A DNA stretch of 64,000 bases from Hetaerina americana (taxonomy: Eukaryota; Arthropoda; Insecta; Odonata; Calopterygidae): positions 4,115,564-4,179,563 of the forward strand of contig JAKTNV010000009.1 of NCBI GenBank assembly GCA_022747635.1, read 5' to 3'. A model generated the notes under the pieces. That model did no database searches, was not told the DNA's origin, and worked only from the letters and a program-made list of their open reading frames with translations. Within the stretch, counting starts at the first letter, position 1; each line of letters opens with the position of its first letter. The translations under genes were made by a program, and so were the position numbers. Positions 43,006 through 55,510 of the stretch are shown here, piece after piece.

Positions 43006-43888
43006 TAACCCGTTATACGAGCAGGTAAGAGGAGACCGAAACGGTCACTTCCGGTGGATATATTTTGGTAGAAATCCAATCTTTTCACCTCCTTCAAACA
43101 AAAAAATTTTAAATATAAAATTCCTTACTGCTCGTGTTAGTTTTCGCGGCGAAAACAAATGCATCTCATTTCCACATACGTATTTTAGGGAAAAAGGGCC
43201 TCCATTTACACGGGGCCTCGGGACACCTGTCATTAATGATAAGAGAGAAATCCTTGGTCGCATTTCCTCATGGTAACTTCACCTTCACGTAAGCACCGCG
43301 CATGGTAAGAAGAATAAAAGCGAGCGTTAGAGTGGAGAGGGGGCCTTCCGTCCGGTTGACACGTGAGTCGGCGTCACCCGCCCCAGGCCAGTGCCGCCTC
43401 CGCGTCCACTCACTCACGTGGAGGCAGCGTCGGTCAAAGGGGCGAGACGGGGGGGGGGGGGTTGTTTGGAGGACAAGGTAATGGGGGAAGCCATAGGTAG
43501 CAGCAGCACCCCCTTGGGGAGGAGGGTGATCGCCGGGAAGAAAAGCGGGGATCGCGCGAGGGAAGAACTCCCACTTGGTCTCGTGGTCTCCATCAGCCTA
43601 CGGGGGGGGGGGAGGAGGGGCATTCCCTCGGTTACTTCCTTGTGGTTGTGTTGTTCCCTTATCCCATTAAGAATTCCTCAGGCCACTGCCACTCGAATTT
43701 CGATATATCAATCGAATTTAGTTATATCGAACCAGGAAATGTATTGACAGTGTTGGAAGGGGGTGTGTAACAACTCCCTCCCCACCTGGCTCAGCGAACG
43801 AATTCAATTTCCCTCGAATCCAAGATATTTGCTCGATTCAAAATGCGTAGTAATAGTGGTGCGGCTACCAAAAGTAGCCTCAAGTCTA
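43006..43888. other. unassigned, with G-tracts
   Basis: Two long G runs (13 G at 43449-43461, and about 10 G near 43602-43612) within a GC-rich 350-bp patch. No coding identity. Confidence 0.45.
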
Positions 43889-45199
43889 CGAGGGTGGTCC
43901 CAGAAGTACCCGGTCAGAACTAGAGATGGCGGTTGTTGTTTGAAAAATATCACTTCATTAACAAGTATGCAATCTATGAAGCAAAAGTTTCAAGTTTGAA
44001 GACGCCGCGTTGTTTGGTATTTGTTTGGCAGCCATCAATAGTGAACGTTTTCAATGAATTTGTGAAAACGGAGAAAATTGGTCATCGTTATGCGATACGA
44101 TACTTTTATTTGAAAGGCCTCAGCCCAACCAATATAAAAGCTGGACTGGATTCTACTCTGGGTGAGTCTGCTCCTTCGTTTACAACAGTAAAATACTGGA
44201 TATCAGCGTTTAAACGAGGCCATGAGAGCTGTCAAGACGAGCATCGCATTGGTCGACCAAATGAGGTGACGACTCCAGAAACGGTGAAGAAAATACACCA
44301 ACCGATACTGAATGATCGTCTACTGAAAGTGATCTAGGGAGCTGGCGGACATAGTATGCATTTCAAAAAGTGCGGTACATCGCGTATTAACTGAAAATTT
44401 GGACATGAAAAATTTGTGTGCAAGAGAGCTGCCGCGTTTGCTCACACCCGAGCAAAACCAATGTCGTGAAGATGTTTCAATTGAGCGTTTAGCAAAGTTT
44501 CATTGCAACATAGCAGAATGTTTCCGCCGTTCCATAACCATGTATGACACATGGGTCCATTACTTCACACCCAAGACAATAGAACGATCAAAACCATGGA
44601 TTCCAAAGCGAGAACCGGCTCCAAAGAAGGCGAAGGCAGTTCCGTTTGCAGAGAGGTCATAGCGTCGGTTTTTTCTGATGCGCGTGGGTTGATTTTCATT
44701 GGCTATCTTGGAAAGGGAAAGAAACCATCAACGTGTCAATCGTCAGATCATCGTATTATGCGAACTTATTGCAACGCTTGAGCGAAGAAATCAAGCAAAA
44801 GCGGCCGCATTTGGCTCAGAAGAAAGAGTTGTTTCATCAAGACAATGCACCAGCTCTCAAATCCGTTATTGCAATGACAAAAATTCATGAATTAAAGTTT
44901 GAATTGCTACCTCATGCACCCTATTTGCCAGGTTTAGCCCCCTCGGAATATTTTCTGTTCGCTAACTTGAAAAAATGGCTCGGTAATCAAAGATTTTCCA
45001 ACCATGAAGAAGTGATGGCGGCAGTTAACGGCTATTTTGAGGAGCAAGACAGTTCTTATTGTTTAAAGGGTATAGAACTTATTTAACATCGCTGGGAAAA
45101 GTGTATAGAGCGGAAACGAGATTATGTTGAAAATAAATACATTTTTTCCAAAATGTTTGTGTTTTCTTTGCTGGGTAGGGTACTTCTGGGAATATCCTC
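43889..45199 (+). mobile_element. mariner E, near full-length relic
   Basis: About 1.31 kb. Left TIR CGAGGGTGGTCCCAGAAGTA follows TA at 43887-43888. The right TIR, read inward, is GAGGATATTCCCAGAAGTAC; the flanking TA on that side is gone. Size is normal for mariner. It encodes one transposase on the plus strand with several breaks. Sequence style (SEYFLF, HQDNAPA, GYFEE) suggests the mauritiana/cecropia side of the mariner family, different from the element at 7855-9193. Confidence 0.85.
43933..45122 (+). pseudogene. mariner E transposase
   Basis: N-terminal HTH region from NVFNEFVKTEKIGHRYAIRY through TVKYWISAFKRGHESC and IGRPNEV. A frameshift at about 44335 separates it from ELADIVCISKSAVHRVLTEN, NLCARELPRLLTPEQN. 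The first catalytic block reads YDTWVHYFTP, one residue shorter than the usual DETW. The second is HQDNAPAL (Asp retained). The third reads GLAPSEYFLF, with Glu where mariner has Asp. Another stop or shift lies near 44660-44730. The protein cannot be active. Confidence 0.85.
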
Positions 45200-45565
45200 T
45201 TTCAGCCTCGACGCGTAAGATCATGGAAAAGAATCGCAGTGCGTCGTTCAGGACATCACCTTCAAATCAGTTAGCAATGAATAACGCGATTGGTACTCAC
45301 TATCTGGCGATCAACACTTCACAGACCCACGCCATTCAAAAATGATGGCTTCACTTGGTTTCATTTCGATCTGACGATATTCTGCATCAAATTGTTTCCT
45401 TAGCTTGGAGTGATTTGCTACGATCACTGCTATAAATCTTTTGGCGTGTTTCTGTTGGTGCTTCTGTAGCTAAACACCGGCTACGATAATTAATAAATGA
45501 TTTGGGTATTATGTCTTTTCCCCCAAAGCAATATTTTGCCTTAAGCTTTTTCTGTCTTAATAGAG
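45200..45565. other. unassigned
   Basis: No feature recognised. Confidence 0.4.
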
Positions 45566-45810
45566 TTTAGGTCAGGCGACCGACAGCCGAGGTCATTTGC
45601 GTCATAGCAGACAGATAGTAAAGGAGGCAGAAAGGTGGAGAGAACCCGGCGTCGGTATTAGCCTACTCTTTTAACGGAGGGCGCCATGGGGTCAGACAGT
45701 TAAACGTCCCATCCTACTGACTCAGTCAAAGTGCTCTCCACTAAGCACCTCAGGTAGGGATCGGGGTACCACTGATAAAGATCTGCCGTCCCCAGGATTG
45801 ACATTTTCCC
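45566..45810 (-). mobile_element. SINE T2, copy 4
   Basis: Minus orientation. The body blocks (CGACCGACAGCCGAGGTCAT, CGGCGTCGGTATTAGCCTAC, GTTAAACGTCCCATCC) are clear; the head at the right is more decayed (CCCAGGATTG). It contains a short insertion GAGGGCGCCATGGGGTCAGAC relative to copy 1 in part of the body. Confidence 0.75.
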
Positions 45811-46164
45811 TCAATACCCTTCCTCCTGTTGGTGATCACCTTGTTGGTCGAAGTATTAATATCTGTCTCCTCTGTTGACATTATGATTGTTATTGTTGGC
45901 AATAGTATTATCGCCCTTCCACTTCAAAGCCAATGGACACACTTCTCTCCATATGCCCACATCCGAAAAGTGTGATGTGTACCGGAAGAGTCGTCCATGA
46001 TTATATAGGGACACTACCAGAGTCTGTCCCAAAAATAAGTAAAATGATTTATTGCCACCGATGCAGATGGCTGGAGTGGGATGATTTGCGCTGGGAAAGG
46101 TAATGGAAAGAGGTCTTGGGAAAGCAACGCGACCCACGTCAGTTAACCGTGGGCATTGGCAGTG
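45811..46164. other. unassigned
   Basis: No feature recognised. CCACGTCAGTTAACCGTGGG at 46135-46154 is a small imperfect hairpin. Confidence 0.35.
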
Positions 46165-46252
46165 CGCGGATTGCTGCAGGCTCCAGGACTCGAACCCGGG
46201 CCCACTCGGTGGGAATCCAGTATGTTAGCCACTGCACCATTCCGATTCCCCT
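46165..46252 (-). mobile_element. SINE T2 head only
   Basis: Minus strand: GGGAATCGGAATGGTGCAGT, GGCTAACATACTGGATTCCC, then the B-box GGGTTCGAGTCC. This is the tRNA-like head without the body. Because truncation at the 3' side is unusual for SINEs, it may instead be another tRNA-derived sequence. Confidence 0.55.
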
Positions 46253-46299
46253 TTTTCTGCATTTGGTTTTTTTAAACCGATGAAATTGGAAATTAGAAA

Positions 46300-46720
46300 A
46301 TCCTTTGCAGAAACGTTTATTAGAGGTAATTTGATATATTGATGCGAAACTTGGGCATAGGAAGAGAGGTAAAAGGCTCGGTTGGAAGTCACGGAAATGC
46401 GGATTTGGAAAAAGAAAGGACGAGAAGAGCAACATAGAATTATTGAGAGAAAATAAAGATGAATGGAATTTAATGAAAGAGATAGAGAAAAGGAAAATTA
46501 AATGATGCTCAGATGGAACAACGACCTGGGAAATATAATGGTAAGGGGGAAATAATAGGAATAAAAGAAAAAGAGGAAGGCCCGAAAAAGAAATTTATGG
46601 ATGACATAAAAACTGCTATGGGAGTGGCCACAAGTAGAATGAACTGGAGGGAACGGCAGTGGAGAGAGAGACCAAGAGGCCTGCAACGACAAGGCTCCAC
46701 TTTTAGAAGATGATAATGAT
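46300..46720 (+). pseudogene. L-eta LINE, RT C-terminal relic
   Basis: Reading through frame changes: KSFAETFIRGNLIY and CETWA (the L-Y-G-C-E-T-W box of LINE RTs), RKRLEVTEMRIWKKKGR, then WNLMKEIEKRKIKMMLRWNN and the frame 46513-46713 with KKKFMDDIKTAMGVATSRMN. This is the C-terminal domain of an endonuclease/RT LINE related to, but distinct from, L-delta. No RT core remains. Confidence 0.6.
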
Positions 46721-47509
46721 GATTTGTTTTTATCTTGCCAGCAAAAGTTTTTGAATTGGGAGATGGTCGACTATGCATTTGTTGTGTGCTGTGTATGTTG
46801 AATGATTCGCGACCGAATGAAGACATGTAATGAAAAACTAAGAGTTATTTTCGTATGGCACGCCTTCGACTTCCCAATTTGAAGAAATGAACGATTCGAC
46901 TAGTCCTCTTCGGAGAACTAAGATATTGGGGCAACATTTCACTTCTTACCCAATGTGAGTTACATTGGGCGTTCATTTTCCATGCATGTGTTCCCGTGAT
47001 TTCCATTTAATAAACTGAGTAGCGACCTGAAATAAAAACACATATTTTATAAATCATATATTATGGAATTACCTATAGTAGAGTGGACGTCATAGTTATT
47101 ATATTCATACGTATGGTAGGCATCAAAAGCGCGAGCGGATATCGCCGTCATTTTGGCCGTACTTTCCAAGTTGGCTTTGTTAGGATGAAAATTTATTTTG
47201 GAACTTTCAAGTTGTATTTTGGCGAAAAAAAGTAATTTCAACAAGTAGACGATGTTTCATAGATGAGTAAATTTTCGAGTGAAAGACCCCAACGACTCTG
47301 ATAGTCGTTTGGGTTGAAGGATGTTTTTTTTGAGTGAAATAATTTCCTAGAATTTGGCAAAAGTATGGATTTGCTTAGAAATTTTTAGGGAATTACTGCG
47401 CGTGGAATAAAATGGAACTAACGAGAAAAAATAAGTAATTACCGTAATGCATGGGAGACGGAGCACGGAATATCAGCACTCGAAGATAAATGTTTAAGTT
47501 TATTCTCGT
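46721..47509. other. unassigned
   Basis: AT-rich sequence before the satellite; the last 200 bp may contain a very decayed first repeat unit. No genes seen. Confidence 0.4.
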
Positions 47510-50500
47510 ATCCAGATACGTGTAGCCAAATCGTTCTACAGGCGCATTCGGGAATAAAATGTACGCTATGAACTGCACAACATTACAAACATTGTTGCAA
47601 GGGGGAACGAGGGGGAACGTTTTGAGAGAAATAACAAATTCTCAGCTAACCAAGAATGTTAAAAAATCTAGATGCTTACGTGTGGCATAAAGGTTTTCGG
47701 GAAGCAATTGGAAACTACGCACTGCCTTGCACGCTTTCAACTGTACCATAAAGCAGAAACGGCTCGAAACGATAACGAAGGTGAGAATTATGCTAAAAAT
47801 AACGAATTCCAAACTAAAACAAGAAAATAAAAAAAAGTAAATGTTTACGTGTGACCAAACCGTTTTATGGTTGCATTTGGGAATAATGTGCCATTTCGTA
47901 TGTAATCAAATGCAACGCATGGCAGAAAATTCCCGAAACGATAACGCAAGGGAAATGACAAATTCCAAACAAAAACACGAAAATCGAATGTGCAGATGCT
48001 GACGTGTGACCAAACTGTTAAATGGAGTCAATTGGGAATAATACACCAATTTTTACGCAGCATAAACAGCAAATTTAGAGCAATAACACCGTAATTAAAA
48101 AACCTAGGTGCGCATGTGTCTACAAACTAATTTAGGGAGGCAATCGGGAATAATACATAATTTTGTATGCAATATGCTGCAGCGCATGGTGGTAAATTCT
48201 TGAAACGATAACGGCCGTGGAAATTTTACAAAAACACGAAAATGGAACAATCTAAAAAAAATAAATGTGACAAAAACGTTTCAGGGAGGCAGTTGGAAAT
48301 TTCAAGCTATCAGCTGCATCGCAGGATATAAAATTTCCGACAAAATAAGGAACGGAAATAAAATTTGCGATAAGTAACAAATTCAGAGCAAATCCACGAA
48401 AATCAAAAGACTCAATCTTAAGAGGGACAAAACCTTTGTAGGCAGGTAATTGGGAATAATAAATCACTTTCTGCACTATCAGTCGCAACGCTTTGCAGAA
48501 AGTTTTCGAAATGATAACCATTCGGAAAATTTTGCATTAAATACCAAATTCTGAGCAAAAACATAACAATCAAAAAGTCTACATGCTGACTTGTGACCAA
48601 ACCGTTTTAGGAAGGCAAATGGGAATCAAACACCATTTTCCACGCAATCAACTGCAACTTATGGTAGTAAATTCTTGAAAAGATAAAAATTAAGAAAATG
48701 TTTCAAGAAATGACAATTTATGAGGCAAAACACGACAATTATAAAATCTAAATACTTGCGTGTGATGAAACCATTTTATGTAGCCAAATGGGTTAAATAT
48801 ACCATTTTTACGTATGCAAAAGCAACTTTTGGCATAAAATTCTATAAAATTTTTAAAAGCGGGAATATTTTGGGCCAAATGGCAAAATACGGCAAAAACG
48901 CGAAAATTTAGATGCTTACGGGTGATCTAACCAATAAATAGTGGCAATGGGGAATAGTACCAATTCAACTGAATCACATAGCAGAGAGTCCTCGAAAAAA
49001 TAACGAGACAGAAAATTTTGCGAAAAATGGAAAATTATGAGCAACAACCCGAAAAGCCAATAATGTAGATATTTACGTGTGACTAAACCGTTTTTATGCA
49101 GCAATTGGATTGATAAACAATTATGTACGCATTCAACTTTAACGCTTGGCAGAAAATTATCGACCGGGAAAATTTGGCGAGAAATGACAAATCCTAAGGG
49201 AAAACACGAAAATGAAAAAAATCTAGATTAGTAAATCAGGAAAAAAACGTTCCAGATAGGCAAATGGGATTTCACGGCACATTGTCATCTATTGCTAGCA
49301 GCTACATCGCAGGGTATAAATTTCTCGAGGGTGAAAATATTGCGAAAAATGAAAAAGTTTAAGCGGAAACACGGAAAACAAAAAAATTTAGATGTTTACG
49401 TGTGAATAAACCATTTTTATGGAGGAATTGGGAATAATACACTGATATCAACCGAGAAAATTTTGCGAGAAATGACAAATACGGAGTAAAAAAAGGGAAA
49501 ACGAAAAAATTAGGTAAAAAATGTGACAAAAATTCTAAAGAGGCAATTTGGACTTTAACAGCTGCTTTTAGCTGCATCGAATATTCTCAAAACGATAGCG
49601 AACGGGAACATTTTTTTGAGAAATAAAAAATTCAGACCAAACATCAAAATAAAAAAATATTCTGTGCCTAAATATTTCTGGGGGGGCAATTTGGAATAAT
49701 AAACCATGTTCTATGGTATCAACTGCAACGAATGGCAGAAAATGTTTGAAACCGTATCGACCGGAAAATTTTGCGAAGAATGACAAATAATGAGCAAAAA
49801 CACGAAAATCGAAGTATATATGCTTACGTGTGACCAAATATTTAGGGAGGGAATTGGAATGTCATATCATCCTATTTTTCCGCATTCAACTGCAACGAAT
49901 GGCAGATATTTCTCGACATTTTAACTAACAGGAATACATTGCGAGAAATGACAAATTATGAGCAAAAATACGAAAATTAAAAAAAAATAAGAAGCTTATT
50001 TGTGACCTAAACGATTAAAGCACACTATTGGGAATAATGCACCATTTTGTATTCACCTATTGTTGTATGCAATAAATAACAACACATAGAAACGATTACG
50101 AACGGGAAAATTTGGCAAAAAAAAACAAATACTGAGATGAAACACGAAAATTAAAAAATCTAGAAACAAAATGTGGCAAATAAATTCTGAGGAGGTAATT
50201 GTAAATTCAAAAGTTAACTGTCAGCTTTCAGCTGCATTGCTAGGAATAAAATTCTCGAAGCGAAAAGAAACGGAAAAAATCTGCGAGAGATTACAAATCC
50301 TGAGCAAAAACACGAAATACAAAAAAATGTGATGCCAAACCATTTTAAGGATGTATTTGAGAAACCTCCACCGTAATCTTTGCTATAACATCCTCCACCT
50401 CAGCCAAAAGGTCCTTCAAATAAAAACGAACGGAAAAATTTTGCGAAAAAAGAATTTAAGAGAGATGAAACACGAAAATCAAAAGTTTAGACGTAATAGA

Positions 50501-53070
50501 TTGACCAAACCGATTTTTTCAAGGCGATATGGAATATTACAGTATTTTGTGCGCAATCAAACTCAATTCAATGCATAAAATTCTCGAAACGATAACGATT
50601 TGGAGCATTTTACGAGAAATGATAAATTGTGAACGAAAATCAAACAATGTAAAATGCTTACGTGTGACCTGAGGCAATTGGGAATAATTGGGAGTACTTT
50701 TTATGCAGCACGCATGGAAAAAAAATTTTGAAACGTAGACGAGCAAGAAAATTTTGCAAAATTTTGCAAAATTTTGAAAAATTCTAAGCAAAAGCATGAA
50801 TATCAAAAAACCTGGATGCTTACGTGTAACAAAACCGATTAAGGGAGGCGATTGGGTATAATACAACATGTTCTAGGTTATTACAATCAACAGAGACCAG
50901 GAAGTCCTTAAAATTTTGAAAAAAATACGAAAATTAAGATATAAAGATGCTAACACGCGACCAAAAGAGAGTCAATTGGGAATAAAAAAAAACCACTCAA
51001 TACGCAGACAACTGAAACGCATTGCAGAAAATGTTCAAAACGATAACGAACGGGAAAAGTTTGGGAGAAATGACAAATTCTTAACAAAAACGCGTGAATT
51101 AAAAAAAATTAAATAACTACGTGTGACCAAAACCTTTTAAGATTGCAATTGGTAATCAGCTGCAATGCATACCAAAAAATTCTCGCGAGAGTAACGAACG
51201 ATTTTTGAGAGTTATAATAAATCTGGAAAATTAAAAAATCTATATGCTTACGTAAAACAAACCGTAAAATCATATGGGAAGAAAAGATAACGAAGAGATA
51301 GCAAAAATAAAAACTTTGCGAGATACAACAAATTCGGAGTGAAAACACGAACAATAAAAGAACTGTATGCTTACGTGTGACCAAACCGGTTTAGGGGACA
51401 ATTGAGAAGAATGCACCATTGTGTTGGCTAATAATTGAATCACATGGAAAAAAAGGCTCGAAAGAATAGAAAACGGGCATAATTTGGAAAAAATAACAAA
51501 TTCTGATATAAAACACGAAAATTGGTAAAATCAAGATGCTTGCGTGTGACGAAACCGTCTTAGGGAGTCGAATATGAATTATACACCCTATTTTACGCTA
51601 TTAACTTCGAAGCATGGCGAAAAATACGCGAGATGAATACGAACGTGAACAATTTACGATAAATAACAAATTATGAGCCCAAATACAGAATTTGAAAACT
51701 CTTCAAGCCTAGTTGTGACCAATCCGTTTTACGAGCGCAATTGGGAGCCATACACCATATTTCTTCTATCAGCTGAAACGCATGACAGGAAATACGAGAA
51801 AAGATAACAAACGTTACAACTTTTCCAGAAAAAAATTATGTTTTTAAACACGAAAATTAAAAAAAATATAGATTGTTACGTGGAGCCAAAATCTTTTAGG
51901 GAGTCAATTGGAAATAATACACCATGGCCCACGTTATTAACTTAAACGCATGGCAGGAAATGCTTGAAATGATAACCAAGGGATAACTACGGGCGAAAAA
52001 AAATCTAAGCTTTAATACGAAAGTTTATAAATCAAGATGCTTACGTGCGACCAAACCATTTTACGGAGAAAATTGGGAATTATACACTCTATTGTTCGCC
52101 ATCAGCTGCAACGCATGGCAGAAAATTCTCGAAATGATACCGAACGTGATAAATTTCCAAGAAACATCTAATTTTGAGCTAAAACATGAAAATTAAAAGC
52201 CCCTAGAGACATAAGTGTGAACAAACCATTTTTGGGAGGCAATTGGGAATTGTGCACCATTTTGTGCGCCATCAACAAGCATGGCAAAAAATCCTCGGAA
52301 AGATAATAATCGGGAAAATTTTACAAGAAATAACAAATTCTGAGTCGAAGACGAAAATTAAAAAAATCAATATGCTATAGTGTAGGAAATGTATAATTAT
52401 GCAACATTATGATCGCTATTTACTGCATTGCATTGGAGAAAATGTTACAAAAGATTGAAAAAGGGGAAATTTGGCGAGAAACAACAAATTCGTGCGGTTA
52501 AAAAATAAAATAAAAAAATATACCCGCGTGTGACTAAACCGTTCTAGGGAGGCATTTGGGAATTAGACAACATATTGCACGGTCTCAACTTCAACGCACG
52601 CCCGAAAATGCTCGAAATGATATTGAACGTGAAAATTTTGCGAAAAAATAATAAAAATTCTGTACACGAAAATTAAAAAATGAAGATATTTTCGCGTGAC
52701 CATGCCGTTTCAGGGAGGCAATCGTAAATTATCAACATACTGTCCGCTATCGACAACATCTCATGACAGAGAATCCTCAACAGGATAACGAGCGTCAAAA
52801 CTTTGCGATAAACCACTAATAGTTGAAATACGAAAATTGGGATATCTAGATTCATCCGTGTGACAAAACCGTTTCAGGCTGGCATTTGGGGGTTGGTTAT
52901 ACTCCAGCCATATTGTCGGCAATCAAATGCACCGCATGGCAGAAAAGGAAAGATAACGAACGCGAAAATTTTGCGAGGAATCGCACATTCTTAACTAAAC
53001 TACGAAAATTGAAAAGCTAGATACTTGGGTGTGACCAATTCGTATTAGAGTGGATATTGGGAATCAAATC
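47510..53070. repeat. diverged satellite, period about 165 bp
   Basis: About 33 head-to-tail units, each with the ordered landmarks GCTTACGTGTGACCAAACCG, TTTTAGGGAGGCAATTGGGA, ATAATACACCATTTTG, CTGCAACGCATGGCAGAAAA, TTCTCGAAACGATAACGAAC, GGGAAAATTTTGCGAGAAAT and GAGCAAAAACACGAAAAT. Measured spacings near the right end (52036, 52206, 52376, 52524, 52691, 52855, 53027) are about 148-172 bp. Units differ at many positions, so the array is old. A minority class at about 48230-48330, 49215-49330, 49500-49575 and 50150-50260 reads GTGACAAAAACGTTCCAG and CAGCTGCATCGCAGGATATA. All open frames in the region are AT-driven artefacts. I see no transposon inside it. Confidence 0.92.
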
Positions 53071-53459
53071 AGGTAGTATTCCTATCACATTTATGCAAAA
53101 GACTGATAATACACAATATAAAAGGAACTTAGGTGAAGGAGAATATACTTTTACATAAAAATAAATTATCAAAACAAATAATTTTAAGAAACATTTTTTA
53201 GAAGTTTAAATGTGATTTGTTTACTTTAAATAATCAATTATGTAACATGAATATTTTCAATTTATGAAAACAGAGTGACCAATCATGTTTTGTTAAAATT
53301 AGTCAAACAATGAAGTGACTATTGAATTTTCATGGTCTAGGAGTCATTTAAGGAAATTATGTTGCCCAATTTGATTAACATATTCCCATCAAATAAAATT
53401 TTTATGGGATGGGTGGGCTTGATGACCTGATACCAGTTTTCCAGCGTCCGGTTTAATGT
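53071..53459. other. unassigned, hAT flank
   Basis: Very AT-rich. It may include the 3' side of the hAT element (a palindromic CACTTGCCTGC...GCAAGTGACATTAA motif lies at about 53460-53495), but I cannot define a terminal repeat. Confidence 0.35.
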
Positions 53460-54600
53460 CACTTGCCTGCTAATGCTGGCAAGTGACATTAAACCGCGAA
53501 TCATCGTGTTCACAAACCTGAGCTTTGTTTCTCTGCTTGGAGATAAGCTGAATGACTGCAATAAAACCATGTTCCACCAAATATGAAGTCGGAAATGCAA
53601 GAGGGCGTTTTTTAAACACCATCCATAATGCAGGATAACTATCGGAAACCTCCTTCTGTAGCCGAAACTCTTGATAATTTATGTTAAGCTTTAGTTTCAA
53701 TTCAACGTCATTTTGTAGGCCAATTGATTCTCCCTCTAATACTCCAACTTCCTCAATATCTACGAACGGATTTATCCCCCAGCATGGAATTTCCAACATA
53801 AGAAAATCCTCATATCGCTGCGTCATATTTTAATGTAAGGTGGCTAAATGATCAAAAAATACTCTCACATCATCAACTATACCAGCTATCTCTTCTAGCT
53901 TAAACAAGGAAGGAAATTGATAAAGCTCGCGGCGACCTATGTTGCGCTAAAATAAAAGCATTTTGGAAATAAACACGCAATTGTAAATTCATTTTATCGA
54001 ACTTTTTAAATAGTTCAGACTAAAATGGAACGTCAGTCCTAATATCTTAAAGGTTTTCCCTGTTAAAAACATCTTTCTCCTCAAAAAACTACGCGACAGT
54101 GTCAAAAAGATTATAGAAGCGCCTTATACTATTGCCTTTTGGTAGCCAACGAACTTCCGTTCGTAGGAGCGAACGTTTGAAATCTTATTCGTTCTCATCA
54201 CGCAACTCTCGAAAGAGTCGATCTTTAAGAGCATGGGCTTTGATTTCATTAACCACTGTAGTTAAAATGTTTAAGGAATTATGAAGGCATTCCCTCAATA
54301 TTTTAGCCACTAGATGCTGTCAGTGATTGACACAATGAATACCAAAAACATTTGGTGCATATTTTCTCAAGTATGCATGAAAACCATGGTGACGACCAGT
54401 CATTGATGGAGCGAAATATTTTCTAAGTTTTCTTTTTATTCCAAGAATTATTGTGAATATTTCCCATTTTTTTAAAAGAGCTATGCTTCAAGTAAATGCA
54501 CAATTTCAGCAAAACTGTGACTTAGATCAGCGAACCGGGAATTTATTAAATAGATATCTAGCCGACAAAGTGAAAATTCAATCGTATATACACGATGTAT
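53460..54600 (-). pseudogene. hAT transposase relic, ZBED5/SCAND3 type
   Basis: The minus strand, read through several frames, gives GRHHGFHAYLRKYAPNVFGI and HCVNH (54300-54400), NILTTVVNEIKAHALKDRLF and TEVRWLPKGNSIRRFYNLFD (54050-54250), FPSLFKLEEIAGIVDDVRVF (53850-53930) and finally the frame 53470-53826 with KEVSDSYPALWMVF and FPTSYLVEHGFIAVIQLISK. This order is that of ZBED5/FAM200-type domesticated and transposon hAT proteins; the last block is the hAT C-terminal dimerisation region. The N-terminal BED zinc finger is not seen. Stops at several points show that it is dead. Confidence 0.75.
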
Positions 54601-54842
54601 GAGGGAAAAAGTCCTCTTTTGGAACTACGAACTACCTCGTATCTATTACCATTCCATGAAAACATTAACTATATACTGGCCATTTATTTTCGCAATATAC
54701 TTCGCCATCATAAAATGATACAAAAACTTATATAATAGTGCTATAACAAGAATGATCTCGTGGAATGAATGAAAATAACTTGCCAATATAGCCTTGAAAA
54801 TATGGTTGGAAACGAATGGTTTGGAAAATTATTATTATTAGG
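54601..54842. other. unassigned
   Basis: AT-rich; may be the 5' part of the hAT relic, too decayed to read. Confidence 0.3.
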
Positions 54843-55510
54843 TAATCTACCGGTTAAGGTAGGTTTTTGAATGGACTAATTAAATAATTTGTGACCCCTA
54901 GCAAAACACAGCATCCTACTCTACATCAGGTCCCTCTTCAGCTTTGAGTACTTTCTTCCTCCCTTCATCCCGTCCAACATCCCTATCCTGTTCCTTCCTT
55001 TTCCTCGTTTGCCTAACATTCTCCCCTCTATCACAGTCTTCAACATCCCACTGCCGGTCAATACTCCCTTCATCCACTTTTCCTGCCTCCTTAGGATTTA
55101 TCCCAACAAACCCCTCTCTTCGCCTACCATACCGAGTACTTCCTCATTTGTTTTCTTCTCGGTCCATTTCACCTTCTCCATTCTTCTCCACACCCACATT
55201 TCAAAAGCCTCCAATCTACGTCTATCCCCCTGCTTCAATGACCACGTTTCCGCGCCGTACATAGCTGCGCTTCATATCAAAGTTTTTACGGGTTTTTTCT
55301 TAATATCCTTACACAACGTCCCTGTCATCAACTTTCTCCTCCTTGTGAAAGCCTCTTTGCCTAGCGCAATTCTTCTCCTTACGTCCCTATTACTTTGACC
55401 ATGTTGGTCCAAAACACTTCCGAGATACGTAAATTGTTCTACCTGCTCTATTTTTTGCCCTCCTATTTTAATGTTTAGCTTAGCCTTTTTCTTTCTGCAT
55501 GATATTTCCA
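54843..55510 (-). pseudogene. L-delta copy 5, C-terminus and 3' end
   Basis: The minus strand contains AKLNIKIGGQKIEQVEQFTY, LGSVLDQHGQSNRDVRRRIA and, further on, the complement of MYGAETWSLK..RRLEAFEMWVW (55170-55260), then the 3' UTR and terminal CTACC/GGTAG hairpin at 54845-54868. It is highly similar to copy 1 (7000-7480) but has a short insertion near 55280 (CGGGTTTTTTCTT). Confidence 0.85.

Noticed and set aside
47674..53036. CRISPR-like regular repeats
   Set aside because: The whole unit repeats with no unique spacers, and the context is eukaryotic.
47510..53070. CENP-B-box-like block (ACGAACGGGA) in the satellite unit
   Set aside because: The spacing does not fit the TTCGnnnnAnnCGGG core; the CGGG is present but the TTCG half is displaced.
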